A stretch of DNA of 64,000 bases, taken from positions 1-64,000 of the forward strand of contig JAGCUU010000033.1 in assembly GCA_017962665.1 (NCBI GenBank), written 5' to 3'. This document shows, piece by piece, positions 52,432-62,384 of this stretch. Source of the DNA: Bacteroidales bacterium (GTDB lineage: Bacteria; Bacteroidota; Bacteroidia; Bacteroidales; P3). Every line of letters begins with the position of its first letter. The stretch's first letter is position 1. The position numbers and the translations under genes were made by a program. The notes beneath the pieces were generated by a model. The model was given only the letters and a program-made list of their open reading frames with translations, was not told the DNA's origin and did not search any database.

Positions 52432-55400
52432 ATGAAAAAAATTCTACGAACTTTGATGCTTGCGGCACTAATGCTGCCGTTCGTATCGAATGCACAGACG
52501 ATGTATTTGACGGTTGCCGATAGCACGGCCACCAACAGCTATGTTCCTGTGTATGGATTGTATATGGACGATCCTTTGGGATGCCAGTCCATTTATCCAG
52601 CCTCGATGCTTACCGATATGATCGGTGAAAACATTCTGAGTTTGCATTATTATGTGAGCTCGGGTGGTAGTGCAAGCTGGGGCACAGACAAACCTATGCT
52701 TGTCAAAATGATGGTAGTCACAGAAAGTGACCTCTCTACGGGCTACATCGACGTGTCAAATGCTACTACGGTTTATAACGGGACAATTTCAGCGGGTGAC
52801 GCTACAGTTGCAGATGGCTTCACTGTTGACCTCACCACTCCATTTATGTATACGGGTGGTAACCTGTTGATCAGTTTCCAAATTAACCCCAACGATGTTG
52901 GTGGTTACACTAGCATTAGCTGGTATGGAAAGAACATCAATGGTGCTAGTCGTAGTGGCTCTGGAGCTACTAACTATGATTTTTCCGCACCTGGTACGGT
53001 TCGCAACTTCCTTCCGAAGACCACCTTTACCTATGGTACTGCACCTACCTGCTTTAAAGTGACAGCTCAGACTATTGATGCTACTCAGACAACAGCCAAT
53101 AGTTTGACACTTACTTGGACTGATGCTCTCAATACCACCGCTACTTATAGTGTTTACAATATGAGTGACACTTCTCTCATCCAGAGTGGTATCACCGCAT
53201 TGACTTATACTGTTAACAACCTCACCCCCAATACCGCCTATTCTTTCGGCATTCAGACCGACTGCGGTGGTGGTGATATTGCCAATGGATATGCTGTCGT
53301 CAATGGTCGTACAGCTTGCTCTGCTTTAGCTACTCTGCCTTATACTTGTGGTTTTGAAGCTAATGAAATTCTCGCCACCACACCCAATGTCGATGCATTG
53401 CCTTTCTGCTGGAATCGCTATGCTTCCGGCTCCGGCAGCTACACCTACTATCCTTACAGCTACAGCAGCAGTTCCTATGCTCACAATGGTAGCCGTTTGC
53501 TCTATTTCTATGATGGTACCTCTACCACTTATCCTGATACGATGGTAGCTATTCTTCCTGAGTTGGATGTGACAACATATCCTATGAATGGCAATCGCCT
53601 CACTTTCTGGGGCCGTGTGTCTACTGGTACTAATACTAAGAATGTCCAGGTTGGTACTATGACCAATCCTGCAGATATGAGTACTTTTGTCCCTGTTTCA
53701 ACAGTGGCTGTCAGCGGCACCACCCATACAATGTACTCAGTTCCTCTCAGCAGTGCCTCTGCTACTGCACCGTATGTGGCTATTATGTTGGTTAGAAGTA
53801 GTTCAGGTTATCTTTGCATTGACGATGTAACTCTCGAGGAGATGCCCTCTTGTGTTGAGGTTATGGGTCTTACCGCCAGCGATATCACATCCAACAGTGT
53901 AACACTTTCTTGGACTGATAATGGCAACAGCGCTGCTACCTATAGCGTATACAATATGGCCGACACCACCCTCATTCAGGGAGGTCTCACTGCCAACACC
54001 TATACCGTTACTGGTCTTAATCCCAATACCCAGTATACATTTGGTGTACAGGCCAACTGCACTGCCGGCGATGCAGGTATTATGACCGTCGGTGCTCGCA
54101 CCTCTTGCGTTACCGAGGATCTTCCTTTCACCGAGAATTTCAGCGCTAGCCTATCTTCTGATCCATGTTGGCGTGGCGCCTCGGGAACAACTGCAGCTGA
54201 AGTTTTTGCCGGCTCTACTCTGACCCTCACAACCCCCAACTGGACCTACGCTTCAAGTGTGAACAGTGGTATTGAAGCTGGTCACTATTACAAAAATATT
54301 TATGGTACATCTTGCAAGAGCTGGATCATTACTCCTACTATTGACCTGAGCACTGCTACCTCTGCACAGTTGAGTTTCGATGCAGTATTTACTGGTTACA
54401 GTAGTGCTTCCGCTGCCAGCGGATTTGAGAGTAACAGCAGCCAAGCCTTTATGGTTATTGTCTCTGCTGACGGAGGCAACACTTGGCTTGAAACCAACGC
54501 AACCAAGTGGCAGAATGAGGGTGGCAACTATACTCTCGCTTCTCTTGCTGGCACTAGCTATATGAATCAGGTAATCAACCTGAATGCTTATCTTGGCGAC
54601 ACTATCAGAATTGCCTTCTATGCACAGTCTACTACCAGTGGTGGTGACAACAACCTCCATATTGACAACATCGCCGTTACTGAAGTTCCGGGTTGCCCCA
54701 ACGTGATGGGTCTGACCCTCGACAGCAGCGATGCTTCCAGTGCCTATGTCAGCTGGAATGACAATGGTGCTACCAGCTATGAAGTTGATGTTCTCCAGAA
54801 CGGCACCTCGCTGACAACTGTTACTGTAGTTGTCACCGACACCACAGCTGCTATCAGCGGTTTGGCTCTCGACAACGACTATCAGGTTGTTGTCCGCGCC
54901 ATCTGCGGCAGCGACAATGGTCAATGGACCAGCCCGCTGAATGTTCACATCGGCTACTGCTTACCTACTCCTACCTCTGTTGATAACAGTGGTGTCACCA
55001 GCGTAAGCTTCGGTGGTATGACCAACACCACCTCTCACGCAGGTTCCACTGCTGCATATGTCAATAATAGCACAATGGCCGGTTCGGTTCCTGCCGGTAC
55101 CACTGCAAGCGTGGATATCACTTATGCAACAGGTTATACCTATGGTACCATCATTTGGGTTGACTGGAATGATAATATGAGCTTTGAGGGTACAGAGGTT
55201 GTATATGCTGGTGAAAGCACCAACAGCAACCCCACCACTCTGACCGCCACTTTCGATATTCCTGCAACCCAGGCTGTGGGTAACTACCGTATGCGTATTT
55301 TGGGTGCTGATATGGACTTTGATGACTACACAATCTCTATTGCTGATGCAGCTTCAGCCAATCCTTGCGCTTCATTCGCTTATGGTATCGCCGAGGACTA

Positions 55401-57828
55401 TACCCTCACCGTCACTGGTATGCCTTCTTGTATGGCTGTTACCAACCTCGCTGTTGATAGCGTAAGTGCTACCAGCATATCTATCAGCTGGAGCGACAAT
55501 GACAACACTGGCGCTACCTATAGTATTTATGGCAGCACCGGTACGGTTGTCGCCAGTGGTATCACCACCACCAGCTACACCATCACCGGCCTTACTGCCA
55601 GCACCAGCTACACCTTTGGTGTTGTTGCCAACTGCTCGGCTACTGAATCTTCTGATGTTGCCACTATCACCGCTATGACCGATTGCGCCGGCGGCAGCTG
55701 CGTTATCACTATTGCCGCTCAGGACGGTTGGGGTGACGGTTGGGAAAACTCCCACATTACCATCAGCCAGAATGGTGCTACCGTGGCCACCTATAATATG
55801 GCAGACCAGAACATGTCATCGACAACTATCTATGACACCTTCCTGGTTAGCGTTTGCAGCGGTACTCCCGTTACCTTCAGCTGGACCAGCGGAAGCGACT
55901 ATGATGATGAGGCCGGCTTCCAGATTATCGACGGTGGCGGCGCAGTTGTCTACACCGTAAGCGATGCCAGCACGCTGACTGACAATGCTGTGTTCTACAC
56001 TTTGGCCGATGCTTGCCCGAGCTGCAACACTCCTGTTGTCACTGTTGACAATGCTACCGAGAATACCGTCACTATCAGCTGGACTGGCTCTGCCGCCAGC
56101 TACGATGTATACAATGGCACCACCTTTGTTGCCAACGTTACCACCAACACCTATACTTTCACCAACCTCACAGCTGGTACAGCCTACACCTTCGGCGTAC
56201 AGGCTATCTGCTCGGCTGCTGACAGCTCATGGATGGCTACCATCACAGTTATGACTACCTGTGCCGACGTCACCGCTCTGCCTTATTTCGAGGGCTTCGA
56301 GAACGACCTTGGCTGCTGGAACACTGTTAACGGCAGCACCGACGGTATGCCTTGGTTTACATACGACTGTGCAGCTCTCAGCACTGTCAATCCTCACGGT
56401 GGCAACTATGTTGCTTCCTCTTGGAGCTGGAACAGCAGCGCAATGCATGCTGACGCTTGGCTGATTTCACCGAGATTCGTCCTGCCTAACGTCAATACTG
56501 GCGACAGCATCACCTTCAGCTGGTGGGAGATTGCCAACGCTAACTATGCCGACAGCTACAGTGTGGCTATCTCTACAACCACTGACGACACCGCTTCCTT
56601 CACCGTCGTACGTCCTTCTACAGCAGCCGCTGGTACATGGACTCAGCAGAGCATCGACCTGACTTCTTATGCCGGACAGAGCGTCTATGTAGCTTTCCAC
56701 CATGTTGACTATGACGAGAACTATCTGCTTATCGACGATGTTGAAATGTATGTTGGTTCATACGTGCCTCCTGCACCTGACACTCTGACGGTGAACTTCA
56801 TTACCGATAACGCCACAATGGGTACCACCATTCCTGCCCCCGGCACCTATCAGTACCTCACTGGCGACACCGTACATTTCGGCACACAGCGCAACCCGGG
56901 CTATCGCTTCCAGCAGTGGGTGATCACCTACGGTACCGGCAGCGATGCTGAAAGTGACACCATCGGCTCTCAATACGCCAATGGCTACTACATCCTTGCC
57001 AACGCCCTGATGTCATATCGCACTGTCACCTTCAAGGCCTTCTTCGAGGCTGGCAATCCTGACAGCATCGAAGTCACCTACGCTGTGAACGATGCCACTA
57101 TGGGTACCACCAACCCGGCACCCGGTGTCCACAGCGTCTATGTTGGCGACGAACTCCTTATCGAGGCTATTCCCAACACAGGTTACATGCTCAGCGCTTT
57201 TGCATACACCTTTTATATGAATGGTAATACCGTTGGAAGTGATACCATATTCTCCGGTGACGATGACTTCACCAACCCGAAGAGCTTTGGCGCAGTGTCA
57301 CAGAGCTACGTCAATAACGGCATCACGTTTACCTTCACCGCTATATTCGAGGTCGACACAACCACTCCTCCTGTCAACTACTACAACGTGACTGTCAACT
57401 ACGACGCCACAATGGGTACTGTTACCGGCATCCCGACTGAGGCAGTCGAGGAAGGCACAAGCGTGACCCTCACCGCTACCGCCAATGAAGGCTACGAGTT
57501 TGTGGGCTGGATGGTCGACAACAACACCATCACCGACAATCCCTACACCTTTACGGTTACTGGCGATGTTACCATCATGGCTCATTTCAGAGAGGTCGTT
57601 GGTATCAATGGTGTCGACGAGGCCAATATCAAGGTCTACAGCACCGAGAACCGCGTTATTGTTAGTGGTGCCGAAGGCAACGATGTGTATGTCTACGACA
57701 TCAACGGTCGCACGATGGGCATGAGCCTCAATGCTGGCGAACAGGTTGAATTCCGTATGCCGGCTACAGGTGTCTACATCGTCAAGATCGGCAACACTGT
57801 CACCAAACGTGTCGTTGTTATCCGCTAA
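52432..57828 (+). CDS. Giant T9SS-sorted multi-domain adhesin-like protein
   Basis: The 1,798-residue protein has a signal peptide ending near SNAQ. Five or so fibronectin type III domains (VMGLTASDITSNSVTLSW, VTNLAVDSVSATSISISW and similar) alternate with choice-of-anchor/cleaved-adhesin-like domains (LPYTCGFEANE, LPFTENFSASLSSDPCW, LPYFEGFENDLGCW). A GEVED-like domain lies at ~840-990 (IIWVDWNDNMSFEGTEVV ... GIAEDYTLTV). From ~1440 there are InlB-like repeats (NYDATMGTVTGIPTEAVEEG). The C terminus (VYVYDINGRTMGMSLNAGE ... TGVYIVKIGN ... RVVVIR) is a T9SS sorting domain. Probably a surface adhesin or scaffold. It has its own promoter and a strong terminator. Confidence 0.85.
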   Translation: MKKILRTLMLAALMLPFVSNAQTMYLTVADSTATNSYVPVYGLYMDDPLGCQSIYPASMLTDMIGENILSLHYYVSSGGSASWGTDKPMLVKMMVVTESDLSTGYIDVSNATTVYNGTISAGDATVADGFTVDLTTPFMYTGGNLLISFQINPNDVGGYTSISWYGKNINGASRSGSGATNYDFSAPGTVRNFLPKTTFTYGTAPTCFKVTAQTIDATQTTANSLTLTWTDALNTTATYSVYNMSDTSLIQSGITALTYTVNNLTPNTAYSFGIQTDCGGGDIANGYAVVNGRTACSALATLPYTCGFEANEILATTPNVDALPFCWNRYASGSGSYTYYPYSYSSSSYAHNGSRLLYFYDGTSTTYPDTMVAILPELDVTTYPMNGNRLTFWGRVSTGTNTKNVQVGTMTNPADMSTFVPVSTVAVSGTTHTMYSVPLSSASATAPYVAIMLVRSSSGYLCIDDVTLEEMPSCVEVMGLTASDITSNSVTLSWTDNGNSAATYSVYNMADTTLIQGGLTANTYTVTGLNPNTQYTFGVQANCTAGDAGIMTVGARTSCVTEDLPFTENFSASLSSDPCWRGASGTTAAEVFAGSTLTLTTPNWTYASSVNSGIEAGHYYKNIYGTSCKSWIITPTIDLSTATSAQLSFDAVFTGYSSASAASGFESNSSQAFMVIVSADGGNTWLETNATKWQNEGGNYTLASLAGTSYMNQVINLNAYLGDTIRIAFYAQSTTSGGDNNLHIDNIAVTEVPGCPNVMGLTLDSSDASSAYVSWNDNGATSYEVDVLQNGTSLTTVTVVVTDTTAAISGLALDNDYQVVVRAICGSDNGQWTSPLNVHIGYCLPTPTSVDNSGVTSVSFGGMTNTTSHAGSTAAYVNNSTMAGSVPAGTTASVDITYATGYTYGTIIWVDWNDNMSFEGTEVVYAGESTNSNPTTLTATFDIPATQAVGNYRMRILGADMDFDDYTISIADAASANPCASFAYGIAEDYTLTVTGMPSCMAVTNLAVDSVSATSISISWSDNDNTGATYSIYGSTGTVVASGITTTSYTITGLTASTSYTFGVVANCSATESSDVATITAMTDCAGGSCVITIAAQDGWGDGWENSHITISQNGATVATYNMADQNMSSTTIYDTFLVSVCSGTPVTFSWTSGSDYDDEAGFQIIDGGGAVVYTVSDASTLTDNAVFYTLADACPSCNTPVVTVDNATENTVTISWTGSAASYDVYNGTTFVANVTTNTYTFTNLTAGTAYTFGVQAICSAADSSWMATITVMTTCADVTALPYFEGFENDLGCWNTVNGSTDGMPWFTYDCAALSTVNPHGGNYVASSWSWNSSAMHADAWLISPRFVLPNVNTGDSITFSWWEIANANYADSYSVAISTTTDDTASFTVVRPSTAAAGTWTQQSIDLTSYAGQSVYVAFHHVDYDENYLLIDDVEMYVGSYVPPAPDTLTVNFITDNATMGTTIPAPGTYQYLTGDTVHFGTQRNPGYRFQQWVITYGTGSDAESDTIGSQYANGYYILANALMSYRTVTFKAFFEAGNPDSIEVTYAVNDATMGTTNPAPGVHSVYVGDELLIEAIPNTGYMLSAFAYTFYMNGNTVGSDTIFSGDDDFTNPKSFGAVSQSYVNNGITFTFTAIFEVDTTTPPVNYYNVTVNYDATMGTVTGIPTEAVEEGTSVTLTATANEGYEFVGWMVDNNTITDNPYTFTVTGDVTIMAHFREVVGINGVDEANIKVYSTENRVIVSGAEGNDVYVYDINGRTMGMSLNAGEQVEFRMPATGVYIVKIGNTVTKRVVVIR

Positions 57829-57860
57829 GAACTGCATTAGCATATAGACAATGATAATAA

Positions 57861-57895
57861 TATGGGGTTCCTGCTTCAGGAGCCCCATATTTTTT
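57861..57895 (+). terminator. Rho-independent terminator after the adhesin gene
   Basis: TATGGGGTTCCTG and CAGGAGCCCCATA pair around a three-base loop, followed by TTTTTT. Confidence 0.92.
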
Positions 57896-57941
57896 ATCCA
57901 TTAATTAATTTATGGTCAATTTATGGCAATTCGTGTTAAGT

Positions 57942-57982
57942 AAAGGTTCAAGATTCAAGGTTCAAGGTTCATGATTCAAGGT
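57942..57982 (+). repeat. Heptamer repeat in the gap before the MFS gene
   Basis: AGGTTCA, AGATTCA, AGGTTCA, AGGTTCA, TGATTCA, AGG run in a phase of seven. The rest of the 343-bp gap (57829-58172) holds the terminator, AT-rich sequence and the MFS promoter box, with no gene. Confidence 0.8.
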
Positions 57983-58139
57983 TTGCTCATCGAACTCGCA
58001 GGCCTGCAGGGCAGGCAGAAAGATTATTCATCGCTAATTATTAGTAAACTAACAATAATTATTGTTACAACTTATTTTATTATCATTACTAAAAAAAACA
58101 ATTTTTTAATTTGTCTGTGTGTATTTTGGGAAATTTATG

Positions 58140-58147
58140 TAAATTTG
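58140..58147 (+). promoter_or_regulatory. -7 box of the MFS transporter gene
   Basis: TAAATTTG matches the Bacteroides -7 consensus and lies 25 bases before the start codon. No well-spaced -33 TTTG is present, so this is a partial match. Confidence 0.4.
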
Positions 58148-58172
58148 CAAAAAATTACTAAAAGCATAATTT

Positions 58173-59837
58173 ATGACACAAACTGGTATTAAAACTTTGA
58201 GAGACAGCGCTGGAATGCGCTGGACGGCATTGCTGCTGCTGGCTTTGGCTATGTTCTGTAGCTATGTTTTTATGGATATTCTGTCACCTATCAAGGACCT
58301 GATGCAGGACACCCGTGGCTGGGACAGCGCTTCGTTCGGACGTATGCAAGGTGCTGAGGTGTTCCTCAACGTCTATGTGTTCTTCCTTATCTTTGCGGGT
58401 ATTATCCTCGACAAGATGGGTGTGCGTTTCACCGCCGTACTCTCTGGCGCTGTGATGCTCTTCGGCGGATTGATTAAGTTCTATGCTGTCAGCGACATGT
58501 TTACGGGAACTGCTCTTGAGCAATGGTTTACGACACATCTTAATTGGAATGGAGAACTGCCGGTAATTGGCGCTATCTTGCCATTCTGTGACGGTATGCC
58601 TGCATCTGCCAAGCTGGCTGCTCTGGGTTTCATGTTCTTCGGTTGCGGCTGTGAGATGGCCGGTATCACCGTCAGCCGCGGTATCGTGAAATGGTTCAAA
58701 GGCCGCGAGACAGCCCTGGCCATGGGCTCCGAGATGGCTCTTGCCCGTTTGGGTGTTGCCACATGTATGATTTTCAGCCCCTATTTCGCAAAGCTCGGCG
58801 GTGAGATTCACGTTGACAACGCCGTAAAGTTTGGCGTCGTGCTGCTCTGCATCGCCCTCATCATGTTCATCACATACTTCTTCATGGACAAGAAACTCGA
58901 CAGTCAGACCGGCGAGGCCGAGGAGAAGGACGACCCCTTCAAGATCAGCGACCTTGGCAAGATTTTCTCCAGCCTTGGCTTCTGGCTCGTGGCTCTGCTC
59001 TGCGTACTCTACTACAGCGCTATCTTCCCATTCCAGAAATATGCTGTCAATATGTTGCAGTGCAACCTGACACTGACTCCGGCAGACCCCAACACCTTCT
59101 GGGGCGGTAACTCTGTCACCATCGTGCAGTATATACTGATGCTCGTCGTGGCTGCAGGCTCGTTCTCAAGCAACTTCATTAAGAACAACAAGGCGCTGAA
59201 GTTCGGTCTTATGGGTATCGCCGTCGTTGCACTGGTTGTATACTGCTATATGGGTTATATGCGTGGTACGGCGGAGACTATTTTCGCTGTCTTCCCGTTG
59301 CTGGCTGTCGCCATCACACCTATCCTTGGCAACTATGTAGACCATAAGGGCAAAGCTGCTTCGATGCTTATGCTTGGCTCCCTGTTGCTTGTTGTCTGCC
59401 ACCTTACATTTGCCTTCATCCTGCCTGGCGTCTCTGCCAGTTCCGCCGTTGGTGGTGTCATTGTGGCTTATGTCACCATCCTCGTCCTTGGCGCTTCCTT
59501 CTCGCTGGTGCCTGCCGCCCTGTGGCCCTCTGTGCCCAAGCTGGTCGATGAGAAGATTATCGGTTCTGCATACGCGGCCATCTTCTGGATTCAGAATATC
59601 GGTCTTGGCCTCTTCCCCGCACTCATCGGTATTGTCCTCAACAACACCAACGAAGGCAAGGCTTCACACGAACTCGACTACACTTGGGCTCTCGTCATGC
59701 TCGCCGCACTTGGCATCGCCGCTCTTCTGATCTCTGTCTATCTGAGAGCTGTCGACAAGAAGAAAGGCTATGGTCTTGAACAACCCAACATCAAAAACGA
59801 GGTGGTTGAAGAAAGCAACGCTGAAGAGAAAGAGTAA
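58173..59837 (+). CDS. Major facilitator superfamily transporter
   Basis: The 554-residue inner-membrane protein has about twelve hydrophobic spans. The first half shows an MFS-like loop (GIILDKMGVRFTAVLSGAVMLFGG) and a second such segment (GNYVDHKGKAASMLMLGSLLLV). A charged loop near residues 240-255 (SQTGEAEEKDDPF) separates the two six-helix halves. The insertion around residues 110-145 between early helices is longer than in typical MFS proteins. The substrate cannot be deduced. It is flanked by strong terminators, so it is monocistronic. Confidence 0.85.
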   Translation: MTQTGIKTLRDSAGMRWTALLLLALAMFCSYVFMDILSPIKDLMQDTRGWDSASFGRMQGAEVFLNVYVFFLIFAGIILDKMGVRFTAVLSGAVMLFGGLIKFYAVSDMFTGTALEQWFTTHLNWNGELPVIGAILPFCDGMPASAKLAALGFMFFGCGCEMAGITVSRGIVKWFKGRETALAMGSEMALARLGVATCMIFSPYFAKLGGEIHVDNAVKFGVVLLCIALIMFITYFFMDKKLDSQTGEAEEKDDPFKISDLGKIFSSLGFWLVALLCVLYYSAIFPFQKYAVNMLQCNLTLTPADPNTFWGGNSVTIVQYILMLVVAAGSFSSNFIKNNKALKFGLMGIAVVALVVYCYMGYMRGTAETIFAVFPLLAVAITPILGNYVDHKGKAASMLMLGSLLLVVCHLTFAFILPGVSASSAVGGVIVAYVTILVLGASFSLVPAALWPSVPKLVDEKIIGSAYAAIFWIQNIGLGLFPALIGIVLNNTNEGKASHELDYTWALVMLAALGIAALLISVYLRAVDKKKGYGLEQPNIKNEVVEESNAEEKE

Positions 59838-59856
59838 TCTTTATATAACAACAAAC

Positions 59857-59887
59857 AAAAAGCGCGGTGCCGATGCACCGCGCTTTT
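59857..59887. terminator. Bidirectional terminator between MFS and DUF2461 genes
   Basis: AAAAAGCGCGGTGC and GCACCGCGCTTTTT form a perfect stem with a T-run on either strand, serving both convergent genes. Confidence 0.93.
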
Positions 59888-59901
59888 TGTTGCTGTATGG
59901 G

Positions 59902-60582
59902 TCATTGTGTGGATTGAAGTATGAACTTGTTGAGAGGGACGGTGGCGGAAAAGACTTTCATGACATAATCCTTAAAGCCGTCGCCGAGCACCACTTCTTT
60001 CGGTACCTCGTGCATCGTGCAATAGTCGTTGTACTTTAGCAATTCCACATGCTCCCAATCGTTAGGGTAGCCTTTTGGGGCACGGCTCATGAACTTGGTC
60101 GTAAAAAAGGTTGAGCCGAAATACTTTTTGTATTTTTTCTCGTTGATAATGGAGAGAAATTGGTCGGTATTGTAAAAAATTTCCTGTCTTATTGAAGCGA
60201 GTTTTTCCTTGTCGGGCATAAAGATTCCGCCGCCAAGGCTGCAGTTGCCATGCAGTCCGTACTCTTCCTGTCCTATTTGGAGGTAGTAGCCAGCCTCGCC
60301 TGAACGTTTGATGCCGTTGCTGCTCAGAAAAAAGGCAATATGGGTTTTATATGGTCGCTTGTCAGGCGAGAAACGCAGGTCTCTGTATATGCGGTAAAGG
60401 CATTTCTTGGGATCGGGATGGCCAATGCTCGGGTCAAGAAGACTCAGTTCTTCGATGATTTCTCCCGTGAATTCGGTAAACTCTTCTTTTATGGTGTCAT
60501 AGCGACTCTTGTTGTCAAGAAACCATTCCCTGTTGTTGTTCGCCTGCAGTTCCTCAAAAAAAATGAAGACATCTTCGTTCAT
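59902..60582 (-). CDS. DUF2461 family protein
   Basis: The 226-residue protein matches DUF2461 (TIGR02453) over its length: FFEELQANNNREWFLDNKSRYD, YRIYRDLRFSPDKRPYKTHIAFFLS, the YYLQIG segment and LGGGIFMPDKEKLASIRQEI. Cytosolic, with no signal peptide. Its biochemical function is unknown in the family. It converges on the MFS gene. Confidence 0.88.
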   Translation of the reverse strand: MNEDVFIFFEELQANNNREWFLDNKSRYDTIKEEFTEFTGEIIEELSLLDPSIGHPDPKKCLYRIYRDLRFSPDKRPYKTHIAFFLSSNGIKRSGEAGYYLQIGQEEYGLHGNCSLGGGIFMPDKEKLASIRQEIFYNTDQFLSIINEKKYKKYFGSTFFTTKFMSRAPKGYPNDWEHVELLKYNDYCTMHEVPKEVVLGDGFKDYVMKVFSATVPLNKFILQSTQ

Positions 60583-60637
60583 CTTTGTGCGGCTTGTTGA
60601 CTTTTTAAAAATCTGTCTGATTCACATGGAATCGCAT

Positions 60638-60931
60638 TTATTTCGTGACCTCTTTTATCGGTTTGACGATGTCGATAACCCCATCGCTGACACATTTAAG
60701 CAATTGCTCTTCCATGGCATTGCAGTAGGCCGTGTCGTTAAGAAATTCCTGGTTGTCATTTTCTATCTTTTTCAGACATCCCTCAACGGCTTCCAGTCCA
60801 TCTAGTTTGTAACACTCGCAGGCGGCTTTGCCGGCATCAATACCTTTTTTGCGTGGGTCGCCTTTGCCACACGACGAGGCAAACAGCAGGGCTAAAGATA
60901 AAATTGCAATATTTTTAATTGCCTTATTCAT
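60638..60931 (-). CDS. Small Cys-containing lipoprotein
   Basis: The 97-residue protein has a lipoprotein signal (KNIAILSLALLFASSC). The short mature part is helical and has four further Cys residues (AACECYKL, VEGCLKKI, YCNAM, LLKCVSD), suggesting disulfides in the periplasm or at the surface. Its promoter lies at 60970-61000 on the same strand. No family is recognised. Confidence 0.75.
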   Translation of the reverse strand: MNKAIKNIAILSLALLFASSCGKGDPRKKGIDAGKAACECYKLDGLEAVEGCLKKIENDNQEFLNDTAYCNAMEEQLLKCVSDGVIDIVKPIKEVTK

Positions 60932-60969
60932 AGTAAGATAGTATTAATAGTAATATTTTTTTAAACATG

Positions 60970-61000
60970 CAAATTTACAAAAAAAGACAATTGCCGCAAA
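60970..61000 (-). promoter_or_regulatory. Promoter of the small lipoprotein gene
   Basis: On the minus strand TTTG (61000-60997), 19 bases, then TAAATTTG (60977-60970): an exact Bacteroides consensus. The gene starts 39 bases downstream. Confidence 0.7.
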
Positions 61001-61018
61001 TAATAGAAAAAAAAGTGG

Positions 61019-61026
61019 TACTTTTG
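61019..61026 (+). promoter_or_regulatory. -7 box of the second WG-repeat gene, divergent
   Basis: TACTTTTG matches the -7 consensus 19 bases before the start codon; no well-spaced TTTG is seen upstream. It lies within 20 bases of the divergent promoter for the lipoprotein gene. Confidence 0.45.
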
Positions 61027-61045
61027 TACTTTAAAATATTGAGAT

Positions 61046-62233
61046 ATGAAAAGAGAAAACTTTCCTTTTTTGTTTGCGGCGACAATAGTTGTCATAGCGT
61101 TCTGCAGCCTCTCTTTCAAAATGGCTGGCAGAGGCGCTTCCGATGATGATTTTTTGTTTATCTATATTGAAAATCGGCTGATGGGTTTTATTGACAAGAC
61201 GGGCAAGACGGTTATTCCTGCAAAATATAATTCAGCGGCAAACTTTATCGAAGGTTTTGCGGCAGTTTTGTATAAAGATAAATGGGGCTTTATCGACAAG
61301 TCCGGACGCATGGTCGTGAAGCCTCAGTTCGACGGGGCTGGATCATTCCAGGAGGGTATGGCGATGGTATGGAACACAGTGGTTAAGGGAGACGGGGATG
61401 AGGAATGGGATGAGTTCTATTATGGATATGTCGACAAGAACGGCAGGACGGTAAGTGAACCGCAATACAGAGGGGCATCTGATTTCAATGAGTGTTTGGC
61501 GGCAGTAATGATTGGCGACAAGTGGGGCTATATAGACAAAAACGGAAAGATAGCGATACAGCCACAGTACGATATGGCCTGGTCTTTCAGCGAAGGTCTG
61601 GCTCCTGTGAAGGTGGGAGAGAAACAGGGATTTATTGACAAGACGGGTAAGATAGTGATTGAACCTCAATATGACGATGTGGGGTTGTTCAAGGATGGCT
61701 TGGCTATTGTCACCATAGGAGACTGGCATTCCGGTAAAAGCGGCTATATCGACAAGTCAGGGAAAATCGTCATAAAACCTAAATTCGCCGAAGCCACCGC
61801 TTTCGAGGACGGTATGGCAAGGGTAAATGCCGGTTTTAGCAAGTTTGCCGTCAATTGGGCATATATAGACAAAAAGGGTAACTATCTCATAAAGCCACAA
61901 TACGCATTTGTCTCACCGATTAGCGAAGGGCTGGCGGCAGTGAAGATAAGACAGTCGTGGGGCTTTGTGGATATCAACGACAATATTGTAATTGAACCAC
62001 AGTATGAGCAGGTGGGCAGGTTCAGTGATGGGCTGGCCGCAGTGGCTTCGGTAGTCAACGGCAAGAAAAAATACGGTTTCATAGACAAGACCGGTAAAAT
62101 GGTGATAGAGCAGAAATATGACCATGCAGGCGAATTCTGGGGTGGCTTGGCATGGGTGTCTATTGGCAACAAACAAGGCTATATCGACAAGGAGGGAAAT
62201 ACTGTGAGGATGTGGGTAGATGATGATAAGTAA
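61046..62233 (+). CDS. WG-repeat protein, probably exported
   Basis: The 395-residue protein has an N-terminal hydrophobic segment (FPFLFAATIVVIAFCSLSF) acting as signal or anchor. About eight WG repeats follow (LMGFIDKTGKTVIPAKYNSA, KWGFIDKSGRMVVKPQFDGA, KWGYIDKNGKIAIQPQYDMA, KQGFIDKTGKIVIEPQYDDV and others). They are more regular than those in the protein encoded at 37088. The ligand and role are unknown. Confidence 0.85.
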   Translation: MKRENFPFLFAATIVVIAFCSLSFKMAGRGASDDDFLFIYIENRLMGFIDKTGKTVIPAKYNSAANFIEGFAAVLYKDKWGFIDKSGRMVVKPQFDGAGSFQEGMAMVWNTVVKGDGDEEWDEFYYGYVDKNGRTVSEPQYRGASDFNECLAAVMIGDKWGYIDKNGKIAIQPQYDMAWSFSEGLAPVKVGEKQGFIDKTGKIVIEPQYDDVGLFKDGLAIVTIGDWHSGKSGYIDKSGKIVIKPKFAEATAFEDGMARVNAGFSKFAVNWAYIDKKGNYLIKPQYAFVSPISEGLAAVKIRQSWGFVDINDNIVIEPQYEQVGRFSDGLAAVASVVNGKKKYGFIDKTGKMVIEQKYDHAGEFWGGLAWVSIGNKQGYIDKEGNTVRMWVDDDK

Positions 62234-62277
62234 AATCGTCCGAAAAGGGAGATAGAACCTCTTGTTTGAAAATATTT

Positions 62278-62308
62278 TTTGACATTTCTTTGGGTTTTGT
62301 TATTTTTG
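62278..62308 (+). promoter_or_regulatory. Promoter of secA
   Basis: TTTG at 62278-62281, 19 bases, TATTTTTG at 62301-62308: an exact Bacteroides consensus, 76 bases before the secA start codon. Confidence 0.7.
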
Positions 62309-62384
62309 CATGTTATTGCGTTGTGCATTCTGTTGTGCAACGCCTTAAGTTATAGTGTAATAAATAATAATGCAATAATATAAA

